Shown: positions 1 through 14,000 of the stretch, piece after piece
Position numbering within the stretch: the stretch's first letter is position 1
Layout: each line of letters begins with the position of its first letter
Source: Triops longicaudatus
Taxonomy: Eukaryota; Arthropoda; Branchiopoda; Notostraca; Triopsidae
Length of the DNA stretch: 64,000 nt
Assembly: GCA_022885665.1 (NCBI GenBank)
Contig: JAGQDJ010000137.1
Location: 1-64,000 of the forward strand
Direction of reading: 5' to 3'
Translations under genes and position numbers: made by a program
The notes under the pieces: generated by a model
The model's database searches: none
What the model was told of the DNA's origin: nothing
Seen by the model: the letters and a program-made list of their open reading frames with translations, nothing else

Positions 1-289
1 TTTCTAGTTCTGTTCGGTAGTGTGTTATTGGACACATTGGATATGGACGTCATCAGAATTTGGCTTACTAAAAACCGTGGAGCATTCCTGTTCGTCAGGT
101 ACGTACACGCCCTATAAGTTTTATAAATAATAGTACAATTTGTTTGGTGTTTATTACAGTATGGTGGAAACAGAAATTCCAACCGTCATTGAAGGCTTGA
201 AGAACAGGTTGAAGACGTTTGACAAGTTTATTTCCACACAAACCAATAAAGGTGCAGAGATTTTGGCATCAAAGTTGTTCGCTAAGTGA
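1..289 (+). CDS. PUM3: PUM3 / Puf-A (KIAA0020, penguin) pumilio-family protein, 3' end only
   Basis: Partial gene running in from the left edge. Two exons can be read: 1-98 and 160-289 (stop TGA 287-289), joined by a 61-nt GT-AG intron with a split AG|T codon. The roughly 75 residues seen contain an NRGA motif followed about 15 residues later by a helical stretch ending NKGAEILASKLFAK. This matches what I know of the C-terminus of PUM3 proteins (NRGA, then a lysine-rich helix ending KGIEILLEKL). PUM3 is a nucleolar Puf-like RNA/DNA-binding protein linked to rRNA processing. The pumilio repeats lie outside the window, so the call rests on the C-terminal tail alone. Confidence 0.65.
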
Positions 290-683
290 ATCCAAATACA
301 AGCTTCAGTTCTATTTGTAGCTTTGTACCTTTTTTCCGTTATTCTTTTTTCCTTCAGGGTAGGACAGATTATCCCATTCCTTTAGCTTGTAAGCTTATTA
401 TAGCTATAGACCTACGCATTAGAAGGCCCATATTACAGTGTGCTTCGCCTACGATGGCTTTGACTTAGGGTTAATATTTAATCAAAGAGAAATTATTAAT
501 GAAACTCTGGATACGACAGATTTGCAACAGGAGTACTTTCGTTTCGCAATTCACGTGGAGCTTATCCTTCTGGCTCTTTTTAGATTGGATTGACTATTTA
601 CTTTAATAGAGTTACAAAGCTTTATTCAAGAACACAATGGAAAATACTCGTTAATATTTTTGCGTTTATTAAATGGAGAATGA

Positions 684-689
684 AATAAA
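684..689 (+). terminator. Poly(A) signal AATAAA, PUM3 3' end
   Basis: Canonical AATAAA about 395 nt after the PUM3 stop; the likely 3' end of that transcript. Confidence 0.45.
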
Positions 690-3210
690 TGCGTTTTATA
701 AAATGAAGAATGATAATTACTACCAATTGGGGATTTCTTTCGTACGAAAACAGCAATTGCTTACAGACAGCAAAAATGTTCAAATATTTAAAAAAAGATT
801 GGGAACATAGACTCTTGTATTAGTTCAACTTGGAATTTCAAAGTACGCTTCAATACATTAGCATTTTGCAAGACATAAAATGAGAGAAAACCATCATTGC
901 TTTTTGATGTGTTAGCTAATGAGGATTGAATCTTTTCCAGTAAGGCTATCATTTTTAAATTCGCATACAAATTTCCTTTTACGTCTCTCTCGCTAACCAT
1001 AATATGGGTCGCATTCAAGTGTGTTTTAATAATAAACGTGGCCATAAAGCAATAGGTTTTGAAAATGCTATCGATATTATTTCTCTTGTCAAACTATGTC
1101 CAAGGGAATTCCGCCCCACTACTGAGACTCAAATCCGACTCAAGTTTACGGTTTTTCGACCCACGCGAAGATTTCTTACCCCTTTGTCAATCGCGTAAAC
1201 CAGGGAAAGTAGGAAAGATGCGTCTGTGCGTTAAAAATACAATTAACCACGCTAAAATTCATTGTCTCATTCTTTTTATGTGTGTCATTGTTACGACGTC
1301 AATTACGCTTCGCTGAAGAATTTTACTTTCGTCTTCTTTCATTCTCCGTTTGAACCAACTCGGAATGCACGGGATCTTCAGAAACCTATCCCTTCCCCAA
1401 ATTTCGGTCCGCTATACAGAACACAGTAACCTCACATAACGCGGAGTTTGATACTGCCATAGCCTCGTTTCTGTCTGGTTACAGAAATAACTAAGCCTTA
1501 GTATAAGTGTAACGGTACGAAAACGGTGCGCAGGCTCGACTGCCTAATGCTGTACCTCATTCCCGCGTAAATTGAAGCTCCGTGTACCTGCAGACCCGAT
1601 GTCTGCAAGGTGCTGCCTCTATTGTCATGTTATTATAACTATTGTTTAGTGTCTGGTGTTCTTGTTGCTGTGAGCTGTAGGCGAGTAGATAATAACACCG
1701 GAAGATTCTAATCCCCAAACTTTGCTAAGTAAGTTAAAGCAATTACATAGCTTCTTACCATACATAAACCTTATCTTATAAACCTTATATTAATACTGCC
1801 TTTTATTTTTTGCAGAAGTAAAAATAACCCTGCACCTTGCATGTGCTTTATTTTTTCCTTTTCAACCCACCGAGTGCGATGAAAACTAACCGACCAGAAT
1901 GAATGTTGTTCGAAGACTAATTTGTTATACAGAGTAAAAGCAATAAATACCATCTCTTTAACACGACTTCATTTTTTATTATTCAAACACTGTTAAGAAG
2001 CCCTGGCTAAGTCGCAATTAGAGCGTTATCTTGCATGTCTTAGGAGATCTAATTAGAATCACAGGCACCTTCACTCGTCTTCTCGACTTGAAAGTATGCA
2101 CACCCCCTTTCTCCCATAAAAAAATAAAAATAAATTATACCGGGTTAGATCACTGTTTCCCTCCTTTTAAGCGTGTAGATAATGTATGCAAATCGAACGT
2201 GACTGAGCTTAGAGTTTAAGCCTGAGCCTCCCATGCCTTGGGCATAATCCTCACGTGGGAGATGCACACACTCCATCCCAGAGGGCTGGGCTCCCCGAGT
2301 TTCACCTACCCCGTATATAGACTTCGTGCTCATTATCCATTACAAATACTGGGTACAAGTGCGAATGCCTTTTAACCAAAATACCGGAACTATTTTTTTT
2401 AACCGTAAAACGAAATGAAAAAGCCCATGCGTCTTACCTCTCCAACGCCTTTTAGGTAAAGAATGCGAGTGTAAGGAAGAAGTTTATGGGTGTTAGCGAG
2501 GTTCGGGTGTTGCATATCTACGCAAATTAAGTTTGGAGAAGGGGCTCTGTATGGGTCTTGTGTTGTCTATCTTCCCTTCCAGCTATTTTCTCATGTCATT
2601 TGAAACCTCATAGCCGAGTCTTCTTCTGCTGCCGACCTTTGGCCTATGTTGCTTCGTCATTTGCCTCATTCGTCGATGGTTTGGGTTGAGTGTTGTGTGT
2701 ATATCTTGTATGCCTTGTTTGTTTCAGCTTGTCGTCATCCACACGGAACTTTTGGGTAGTAGGAGATGCAGATGCAGAAGCAGCAGCAGCAACAGCAGCG
2801 GTTCCAGGGACGTCGGCGTCTGTAGGATGATGAGCCATTGGCCGAGTCCCTCACTCAGCAGACATCCTACATATTCCCATACTTAGTTCTCCGTTTGTCG
2901 CCGGGGTTCTTCGAGGGACTCCTCGCGTTTCCTGCAACTCAACTCTTGACTTGCGTTGGGGGCTGCCAGAGAGGAGGTGGTGGTCTTCTTCCGCTTAATT
3001 TACAATATCTGTGAGACACTTTACAACTGCCGTCATGTCCGTCATAAGTGCTTGTGCCCGTCACAATTGAGATCGACCAAAAAGTGGTGCTAGGAAGTTC
3101 TTAACGAAAAAGAGAATTTCGAGTCAAAAAATTTGTTTAGAGTCGGAGAAGAAATTGAACCCAGACTTGATTGGCGCCCAGTTTTCTCCACTCACACACC
3201 AAGATAAAAC
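690..3210. other. Intergenic DNA and laminin 5' flank
   Basis: About 2.5 kb with no coding exon I can support. Short open frames here show no family features. A CAG/CAA-rich stretch lies near 2765-2805, and a GC-rich stretch with possible self-pairing lies near 2215-2330. The laminin promoter and 5' UTR should lie in the last few hundred bases. Confidence 0.4.
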
Positions 3211-6200
3211 ATGGCTAAACCAAGGATTAAATCGCTGCTGTTGTGTTCCTTTCTGCTTGTTGTAGCATTACCAGGTTAGTACGCTCAAATTTGTTTAATT
3301 CGACACTTCACATGATTTTTTTGCTTATTTGTTCTCTTGTGTATGTGTTATTTAATTCCTCATCTTTTTTTGCGCTTTCTGGTTAATATTTCTTTCAGGT
3401 TACTTAGAAGCGTGAGAAAACGCTTCGGGAAAACTCGCTAATCATTACAGATATTCGAGTACAGTGTCTCCGAAGGTTAGAAATCGAAGGCGTGTGACAT
3501 TAAGCCCTAAAGCTTCGAAAACTAAAAAGAGGACGTGGTTTCCGGAGGTTTTAAGTTATCTCACCGCCCCTTTTTCGATAAAGAGTTTTCTATTCCATTA
3601 ACAGGTCAGACGTATGGTGTTGTAGCTCGGATAACCGTCATGCTTTTTTTCCCCGTCGTCTTGTTTTATAAGAAATCTTTTAATTATCGCTTGACGAGAA
3701 TTTTTTTCTGTTAGTCCATAAAGGCTAGAATGAATTCACTTGAATGAGTTTTTGGTCATCGCTTTTCAGTGCAGGGAGGTTCCCAGATGTTTCTCAAACC
3801 TTGCGTTTTGGGTGTCCCCCCTTTCTTCTTCTGTTTCCCTTTCATTTTCAGTCCATTTTTACAGATTCTTTCATTTGCGCTGACGTGGACTTCTCCAAGC
3901 TTCCCTCACTTTTCTTCTTTTTCCTCCCTTTTACACAATCTTATTAGGAACAGATGGCCTTTAAACTCCGACAGCCTTCTGGCCTTTGAGGTTGTATATG
4001 TTTGCTGGATTTTTCTTGACCCTGCGTTCGACGACCTTTCCTGACTTTCTACAGCGTTTTGAGAGAAAAGCCTCACTAAACGCGAGTTGGGAGGTGATTT
4101 TATGCCTCAACAGCCACCATTGACCTCGTTTGTCGAGAAATTGATCAGCGATAGCGCGCCGAAAAATGCGAAGCGCACCACCGTTTTTGCATAGCAATAA
4201 TCTTAAGAAATGATCGATAAGCTGACCAGTGGACATACCTTCCACATTGTGTAGCGTAAAACGAATGCTTGACCCAGTTTCACAAGAGTTTTTTCGAGTT
4301 TCATGTTACTGACTTGGAAATGAAGTGGGTGAAAAAAAAAAAAAAAAAAAAAACGAAGAGCAAAGGGAAGTAGTTTCGGTGAGGCACCGACATGACAATG
4401 ACACTTGTTAATGCTGATGTTAATTGTAGGCCTGCTGGGCCAACCCCCGCCTAGCGAAGGCAGAGCGCGTTTTCGTTCAAGAAGACCTACCACAGTTCGA
4501 CCCCACAGTCCAAGCACTGGTGGTAAGCTAAAGAGAAAAAAGACAAAAAATCTTAGCCAATTAGTTCCCTTTGGAAGAAAGTACTTCTTGAGTTTAAGGG
4601 AAAGGTACATACAGCTCGTTTGTCGTAAAGTTTCTTCATCGGACTCTTCATCCGACCACTTGGGTGTATAGTTTAAACCTCGTAAAACAAACTTTGTAAC
4701 TCAGAATCAAGGAAGTCGCAGGGCAAGTAATGATTTACCTCTAATTGACGACTACCTTGTATGTACCTCTTCTCTGGACACCAGAGTACTTGAAAAACAG
4801 TACAGTAGAGTTGCGCTTTAAACGAGGAATGTGCTCCATAAAAGCTTCAGTACATGGTAAATTATGTAAAACCGAGGATTTTCATTAGAACGGTCTCGGA
4901 GGTCCGAATTTCTTTTATTTTTTAAAAATTAAATATTGCCTTGCTGTCGTTCTTTGAACTCATGTTTGTTACTTCAACCTTCTGTTTATGTAACAGCATA
5001 TGTTCATTAATTGACAAAGAGTCAACCAGTTGCTTAACGGAGACAAACAACAACGGGTAGCTTGAGTCTTCTTTGTTGTTAATACTATCTGTCGACACGC
5101 GGACATGCACGCAGCAATTTGCAGTTCTTGAATTTCAAGCGTGCTTTTACGTAAACTGTCACCGCTTTAGGCTAATAGAGCACAGTAATCTTGTGTGACT
5201 GGTTGGGTAAATTACTTACATTCTTTCTAACGTGCCAATTTCCGTAATGTTAAAATAAAGCAACAATCACCAAGCATTATAAATCATAGCTCAACACGAT
5301 AATGTGTCAGTGCAGCAACACCTGTCGTTTTGAAACACATAAACATTAAGTAATTGTTCAGAAACATTATATTTATGTTCGTTAGTGATACTTAAAAGTT
5401 CTCTTGTTCACGATTATCATTTTATTTTTTTTTAACATTTTTTTTTATTTTCTTGTACCTCGGATATATTTTTCTGTTAGCTCTTCGGTCAAGTTTCCGC
5501 AAACAAAATGTATAATGAGGTTTTCCTAGTGTTCGAAGCAATTACTCGTCAAGCGCAACTCAACTGTACTGAAAGCAACTTACCGGTAGTGGGAACGCTC
5601 AACTCAATTAGACCCTAGTTTCGCGCCATAGTAACGCATACCAGCCAACAGCTGAAATCTCCCTAGAACCCCTAGGAATCCCCGGAATTTGGAGAATGGA
5701 GAGGGTGAATGTCTACATTTTCCTGTCTCTGATCGCCTGCTTTGCATGAGCACGTTTGCATGTTACGTGAGGAGTTCAAATATGCGCGAGACTTTCCTGG
5801 AAAACATTGTATTAGATTTACGCGTTTACTAAAAACAAGACGCTACGTTTTCAAAGCACTCACCTGAAGTATGTGCTCAGAAATTTGTCGACAAGGTAGC
5901 AGAACCCGCAAACAGTAGTAGTATCTCGTTATAGTGAATCTTGCGTGAGCCAAAAATGTTTTGGGTTTTTCCGAAGTATTAGACGCTTTTTTATACGTTC
6001 GTGTAATTTAGGAACCCTCAACTGTCGATTAACTGATATTTCGTTACAAAAGAGTTCATTGTAACAAAATTCTTACTGTACAGATAGCGTCCTTCCGCGA
6101 TGTGCGACTGATATTGCGCAGTATACGATGAAATCTTAGTATTTTCCTCAGTAGTTAATAATTCGATGTTAGCACTAGTATTTCCGTGATTTTTTTAACA

Positions 6201-9200
6201 CTAGCAGTGAAAGCAATGACGCTATATTAGTGTAAAAAAATCGAAGCGAGCCAAACTTCCAGTGCACGTGAACCAAAAATCAAGGCAGGTCAAACTTGTG
6301 AAATCAGTTCGGGAAATTAAACTGTACAAGTGAAGCAATGTGGACGTAGCGCGTTTAATTTTTCAAGGGTTTACAGAAAAGAGCCGAAAATCTTACGCTG
6401 TAAAGGGAAACCAGCGACCTTTGTCACTGGAGATGAAACCGTAAGATGTTCGACCTCATTCTGCCCATCACTGAGCAGTCACTACCGTTGTACAGTTGAA
6501 ACTCTGGGGACCATTTTCCTTCCCGAGATGCTTACAACGTAAAAAATTCGTGACGTGTTCAGCTTACCGTAAATGCACCTAAACTATTGTAGTACGTTAC
6601 GCAAATCTTGCTCATCAAATCTTTGCTCGCTTTGTCTATACAGTAATCTTCAATAAAAAAAAAGACCCAAACAAACTCTCCCATACCTAATGCCACGCGA
6701 GTTGCGTGAGCGCGTCCTAGTCCAAGCTGTGGTGAACGCTTTTGACCCTCAGCCCAAAGCTTGTGTTATAGGTGGCGTGCGTTTTTTTAGGGCAGATTTG
6801 TTTGGGTCGTCTTGATTGAGCACGGTACGTGCATAAAGATATGTGTTTTGAAAGTTCGAGCATTATCGCATTTGAATGAATATGCTTCATTTACTTCTAC
6901 TTTACAAGGAAAGGAGTCCCGCCTGTCTTTGAGCTTGCCTAGTTTCCTTCCTGTAAAGGTATAATGCCTAGTTAAGAACTAACACTTCATATTTCTTTAA
7001 ATACGAAATTTCTACTGATTTCATTGCTATTTCTCTTTTCTCTATGTCTCGTTGGTTCTTTCTTCGCTTCACTTTGGGTTAAAAAAACTGAGGCGCTTTG
7101 CTTCTCTATCGTCGCAATCGAGTTAAACCAGCCGGAACGGCTATTTCTCTTCCTACGCTTAATTTATTCACGACGCCTACTCCATTCTTTGCCATCCCAG
7201 CGCCACTTGCTCCCACGTTACGCCCAGTAGTAGTTCATCAACCAGCGCTTCTGCCTGACGCCTTCAAAGATAATAAACACGAGGGGGGCACTAAAGAAGG
7301 TGAAGGAGTCCTAACATCGTCCGCAGTGACAACGGAAACCCCTAGCCTCCTTAACTCTTATTTTGCAGAAACGGAAAGCGGAAGTCGAGAGCGCAGTTCG
7401 TCCTTGTTTCAATGGAATCGAACAAGTGCAGCAATTGGCGGTGCCCGTACGGGCACCGGACGATCCAACGTGAATGTACGAAAGACTCTGACCAAAAATA
7501 CGCGAACGAGCGTGATGACAAAAGCAACGAGTACTTCCACAGGAAATACTCTTCGCGAAACCAGTAATACGACGTCACAAAGCAACGTTGTATTTGGAAC
7601 TTCCCGAGTCTCCTCCTCAAGTGGGACTTGGGGTTCTGAGTACGGAGATCGGGTCCACCCTTTATCTGATTTAGCTTTACACGAACCAGGTTAGTTCGCA
7701 AAAAAAAAAAGGCATAGAAAGCCTCTCTAACCCCCGTCAAAAAACCTGGCGTTACAACCAGAATTAAATCCCCATAAAAATCTTGGGTTAAGGAAATCGC
7801 TTCTTGTAGAGGTAGTGCGCAAAACTTAATTAAAGGAATAATCTTTCAACGAAACGTGAGCTCACAAGTTATTTTTTTGGCTTGTTGTACAGTTAATACT
7901 CGAGTTAAAAAAAAAATACTTTATCTTTCGAATTACCTCGAATTTACCGTCCAGTTTCCCTTAACTTTTGCCTTTCTTCACACTAGTCCGCAAGGGTGCC
8001 TAAATTTTGGTACATTTACCCTCTACAAGTGTGTACTAAACGCATTTGAAATACCCGCCTCGCTTGGTATGAGTTATCGTTTTAGCTGATTTGGCCTTCC
8101 TAAAATTACAGTAGGCCTGTAATGTCGAATACCCATCCACGGTAACCTAAGGGTAAATGGTTTCAGTGAATAGATCGCACTAGTAGTGTGAAGCACGAGG
8201 ACTTTTTTGTGTGTATATAAAGTGAGATTGAATCAAATGATCGTGTCGAGCGTGAAGACCACGGTGGAGCTAAAGCGCTTAAAGGAGCTTTTGTGTATTT
8301 TCTTTTAAATTGGTAATCAGTTTGATTTTTAGGGTACATTTTTTTGCGTGTTCGGTATCAAGAGCTTTCTTAAATTACAAAATTGACCTCAAACTTTTAA
8401 ATTTGTGGGCAAAAAATTGTGTTTAATGCAGCATAAATGATGTTTTCCCGCCTTGGAAACATCCCATGACCAAATTAGCATGAAATGGCGGGAATATGTA
8501 GCGCGTAGATCCAAAGAGCGCAAGGTTCGATTCTGACTTGAGTGTGGCAGTAGGCAAGAAGTACGTATAGAACACTAAAAAAAAATATTGGTACTTTCTT
8601 GAACGATGGGTTCTAGTTGGATCTGATCTTTCTATGTCCAATCTTTTTCTTAGGTTTTCTTAAATGGATGGGATTGAAAAAGTGCTGGATATCGAATTGG
8701 AAAAAAGATCCTTTAAAACTAAAACATTCGAAAACACGCTCGCGGACGTATAATTTCATCACATAGAAACAACGTTGATTATTTTATCAAACCATTAAAC
8801 TCATATTCTTATCTATTCAATTGTCACCCTTATAGAGATTCTAGTGTGAACAAGGGCAAGTTCGAGGGTAGCTTTTAGTGTAAAGGCACCTTGGGCAAGA
8901 TGTGTAGCGTGAACGTAGAACGAAGGTTGTGAACTAAAAACCCTAATGACAACTTGCGTATGACGCAAGCCCAACTATAAGTAACTCAGTAACACTAGCT
9001 AATCTGCGAAAAGCGTAGCGGAAAGATAAATCCCCAAAAGGGTGCTGCCCCCTTTTGTTTATTTTTGAATGTCAACTGGTCGGACAGGCCCCGGGAAGGA
9101 ACTGGATAAAAACGGGTGGAGGGTTCTAACCTGACGTAGCCGAAAGGAAAATATTAATTTTAGTGCTGCCTCTTTCTGAACTTGAACGGAAACAAAGGTA

Positions 9201-10950
9201 ATCTGTTGTTAACGAGTTCTTTTGGATGATTGCCATTAAGGGTGTCGGGATTGCTACATAAACTGCAAATTAGCAGCTAATACGTTATCGGTGTGTCGTG
9301 ACACTGAATGGCGAAGGATTTGTATCTCTTGCTTTTGTTTTCTTTTCCCCAAACTATATAAAGTGAAAACACATGGCGGAGAGGACATCCATTAATAATT
9401 ATTCCGGTTTTCTATTTTTTCTTTGGGGTTGCGGGCGGGGTCATTACAGGCTTAGTCTCTCAGCGGCCACACCCATGCGAACAAAGTTCGTGTTATCCTG
9501 CCACGGGAAATTTATTAATCGGACGCGAAGAACGGTTGTCTGCGTCTTCCACGTGCGGCCTTACTAAACGAGTAAGCGAAGGGTTTTCGAAAATGATTTA
9601 TGGTTGTCGAAAAGGTAGAGAAGCGCTCTAACATTTTTCGTCTTTCTTGCTTCTCTGGGGTTGACAGGAAAAATATTGCATCGTGTCACATTTAGAAGAT
9701 AAGAAAAAATGTTTTCCGTGCGACTCCAGGCCGGAATTTAGGAATAATCCGCTGTTAAGTCATCGCATCGAAAACGTGGTCTACCGCTACGCACCAGAGT
9801 AAGTATTAGCGTCGAAAGCGTCGACGTATAAATTATAGCAGGCTGTGGAGGATTAGCAGAATGTAATATGTGTGTTACGTATTTAGTTCGAAAGGGAGAA
9901 GGCGTACGTGGTGGCAGTCGCAAAATGGGTTGGAAAATGTCACGATCCAGTTGGACTTGGAAGCTGAGTTCCATTTTACCCATTTGATTATGACATTCAA
10001 GACTTTCCGGCCGGCTGCCCTCCTTATTGAAAGATCCTACGATTTCGGAAATACATGGAAGGTAATGTAAAATAGAAACGGAAAATTTGATTGTAGCAGT
10101 TCGTGCGTTTTTCGTAGTCCGTGTTTCGAAGTGCTAAGAATAGTAGTTTATGAGTTGAGTAATCGCAAAATAAGCGTGAAGTACTCGTCAAATTATGGTT
10201 ATGTATTTAAAAAGTTTTCCAAAACCGCCGTAAATGGTTGCAAAATATGTTAAAAAAATGGAAAGTATTGGGAAATATTAAAGAGTGTTTTTAAACGATT
10301 ATCGCACAAAATCTTAAAAGCTTTCAGGCTTCGTTCACTGTAGTTTTTATTTAAAGCTACACGGGCTACGGAAATTGAACACCGGCCCAGTTTTCCATTC
10401 AGCGAAAGCTGTCTCGAATATCTCATTTCCGTAATTATGGTTTGTTTATAATAGTATCCTATTTAAGCCATAGCTGTGAGGTACTTTAAGCCCTCGAATT
10501 TCGAGTTATGTTCGTTGATGACCTAGCGAGATAAGCTTAAGGCACTACATAAATTCTTGCACGTTCTGTTTGTTTTCATCAGGTTTATCGCTATTTCGCT
10601 TATGATTGCGACGAAGCTTTCCCGGGCGTGCCCAAAGGCCCATCAAGGAACCTTACGGATGTGGTGTGCGAATCGCGTTACTCGAACGTGGCTCCGTCCA
10701 CGGAAGGTGAAGTCATCTTCCGTGTCCTGCAACCTAATTTGCCCATCGATGATCCCTACTCGCAAGAAGTTCAAAATCTCCTGAAAATGACCAATCTTCG
10801 CATCAATTTCACCAAATTGCATACGTTGGGTGATGACTGGCTCGATAACCGTGAAGAAATTCGAGTATGGTTCTCTCTTCGTTGCACCTTTACAACTGTT
10901 TATCCAATTTTCAGTATTTTTTAAACCATTATTTATTTGCTTTTTTCCTT

Positions 10951-11037
<87 letters not shown>

Positions 11038-14000
11038 TTTAAATTTCACATGCTGTCTCTTGTTTTAGGAAAAATACTACTACGCCATCTACGATATGGT
11101 CGTCCGTGGATCTTGCTCGTGTTACGGCCACGCCTCTCGCTGCTTGCCCCTACCGGGTGTAGAATCTCGCGAAGACATGGTGCACGGTCGTTGCGAGTGT
11201 ACGCACAACACAAAGGGCTTGAATTGCGAACAGTGCGAAGACTTCTACAATGACTTACCCTGGCGTCCGGCTATCGGTCGTTTGACGAACGCTTGTAAGC
11301 GTTGTAACTGTAACGGACATTCCAATTCGTGTCACTTTGACGCTGCCGTCTACGAAGCGTCTGGTAAGGTCAGCGGTGGTGTGTGTGATGAGTGTCAACA
11401 TAACACTATGGGCAAAAACTGCGAAATGTGCAAACCTTTCTTCTATGAAGAACCTGGTCGCGATATCCAGGATCCCGAAGTTTGCCAACGTAAGAAAATC
11501 TAAATAACATAAGGAAACGAACCTCTTAATACGAACCTCTTATGTTACAGCTTGCGATTGCGATCCTCGTGGTTCTTTGGATGATGGTATCTGCGATTCC
11601 CGTACGGACGTAGTCAACGGATTGCAAGCCGGTCAATGTCATTGCAAACGGAACGTCGAAGGACGCCGTTGCGATGCTTGTAAACATGGTTTCTGGAATT
11701 TCACTGAAGAAAACCCTGACGGTTGCGAGAGTAAGGACCCTTTATTTCATCCGTTCTTAATTTTATCATCACGAAAAACTTGAACAGTTGTTTCTGTATT
11801 TGTATAAATTTCTTTTTTTTTTTTTACTTTTGTGTTAAATTGATTATTATTTTTTCAGCTTGTAATTGCCATACATTGGGAACGGTGGACAACTTGGGTT
11901 GTCACGTTTATACTGGTGAATGTACCTGCAAACGCTACGTTACTGGCCGTGATTGCGACCAGTGCTTACCTGAACACTGGGGCTTGTCCGAATCAAAAGA
12001 CGGTTGCAAGCCTTGTGACTGCGATCCTGGCGGTTCCTACGATAATCAGTGCGATGTGGTTACTGGCCAATGTAAATGCCGGCCATTTGTTACCGGTAGA
12101 ACTTGCAACCAACCCGAACAAGGCTATTTCGCTGGTTTGTTGGATTACCGTGTCTTCGAAGCTGAACATGCCAGATTCCCTGACGTAAGAACGCCTCAGT
12201 GAAATTGAGATAATTAATTAATCATTTATTGTTATCTTTGAACAGAGAAATCAAGTCATCATCCGTGAACCTTTCCACGACGGTCGCGATTTAACTTGGA
12301 CCGGTCCGGGCTTTTTGAAAATAGTGGAAGATTCATACATCGAGTTTGATGTTAGTGGCATTTCGACCAGCACTGAATATGACATTGTGGTACGCTACGA
12401 GCCGCAGTTGCCTGGCCGTTGGGAAGATGCGGTAGTGACTGTGATCCGTGAAGACGAAGTGGATCCTAATGGCCCGTGTGCGCACAGTAATCCACAGGAT
12501 GACGTCAAACCAGTCACGCTAGCTTCCAGTAAAGACTATAATTAGTTCCGTGAAGTGTTTTTGAATTGGTCTTTTTCTTTCTGCCTTTTTTCTGTAGGTG
12601 CACGTCACGTGTCAGCTTATCCACCTTCCTGCCTGGAAGCTGGCAAGCGATACAAAGTTCGGATTGAGTTCAAGAAATATGATCATCGTGCTGAAACGCC
12701 GGGCGCTTCGGTTTTGATCGATTCGGTGCGTTATATTACAGTTATACCACGACTTGATTATAAGAGTTCACGAATTTTTTACGTACTTTAGATTACGTTG
12801 ATTCCTCACGTTGAAAGCTTGCCGTTCTTCAAAGGCTCCCCATTGAATGATCATCGTCGTCAAGAATTCGAGCACTATCGCTGTTCCCAGTACTTTTACT
12901 CCGTTGTGAAGACCAACATTCCCGAAGTGTGCAAGAATTACCTGTACAGCATTGGCTTTTACGTTTTGGGTTCAGGATTCGGTAGGCCCCTTTATAGTTT
13001 TCTGATTTTATTAATTATTATTTTGTTACGTTCGGTTTTAATTTTATATTCAGCGAATGTTTAACATTCTATGAATATGGACATCGTTGAGGGTGTGTTC
13101 GAAAATTTACACCATATCTTAAGTTTTGTACTCGTGGAACCGTATTATTAGTTTTAAAAATATGTTTATTTATGTATTTTTAATACTAACGTAAGCTTTC
13201 GCCACTTGCCATTGTATAATTCTATTTATTCCGAGTTTGTTTCTTTTTTCATCTTTGAACGGGTTTAGTCGCAACGTCAAATTGGATGTAAAGTTCTATT
13301 CTAACCGGGTTTCTTCATTTCAGAATGTGCTTGCGATCCTACCGGATCCTACAGTACCATTTGTGACAGCTTAGGCGGTCAATGTCAGTGCAAACCGAAC
13401 GTTGTTGGGCGTAACTGCGATCAGTGCGCTCCAGGAACTTATGGATTTGGTCCGGAAGGCTGTACAGGTAAAAACTATGCATTTTCTGCCAATTTATGCA
13501 TAGAGATTTGTCTTAAGTTGGGAGTTTTAGAGTTACTCTTTCGTTGTAGAAGTCTGTGTTAATTGCAAATTTAATATATAGCTTAACAACTGACTTATAA
13601 AAGTTTGACAGAAAACACAAGTATTAATTGTCTTTTTCTTTCTAAAAAAAAGCTTGCGATTGTAACCCGATTGGATCCTTGGACAATTTGTGCGACGTTC
13701 AAACGGGCCAATGTCGTTGCCGCCCTAACACTTACGGTCGTCAGTGCGATCAGTGCGCGCCTGGTTACTGGAACTTCCCGAACTGCCAACGTTGTGATTG
13801 CAACGGTCACAGCGATCGTTGCGATGCTCGTACGGGAGCTTGCCTCAACTGCGCGGACTTTACTCAAGGCCATCGTTGTGACCGTTGCCTGGAAGGCTAT
13901 TACGGTGACCCGCGTTTGGGTGCGGATATCCCCTGTCGCCCTTGTCCTTGCCCTGGTACGGCTGATTCCGGTCACTCGTACGCGACCCGTTGCGCATTGG

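Noticed and set aside
788..1045. 85-codon minus-strand open frame in the PUM3-laminin gap
   Set aside because: No recognisable motif, no supporting splice partners, and it lies just past the PUM3 poly(A) signal.
2215..2330. GC-rich stretch with short self-complementary arms, considered as a small nuclear RNA
   Set aside because: It does not match the conserved strings of U1, U2, U4, U5 or U6, and no promoter element was identified.
2644..2886. Overlapping open frames on both strands (Ala/Ser-rich on minus, Ser/Cys-rich on plus)
   Set aside because: They arise from a CAG/CAA repeat at about 2765-2805; no domain or splice context supports either.
8480..8545. Possible tRNA gene with GGTTCGATTC B-box-like string
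   Set aside because: No cloverleaf can be drawn: acceptor and anticodon arms do not pair.
10830..11253. Open frames with long poly-Tyr or poly-Ile runs
   Set aside because: Product of the (ATT)n microsatellite within a laminin intron.
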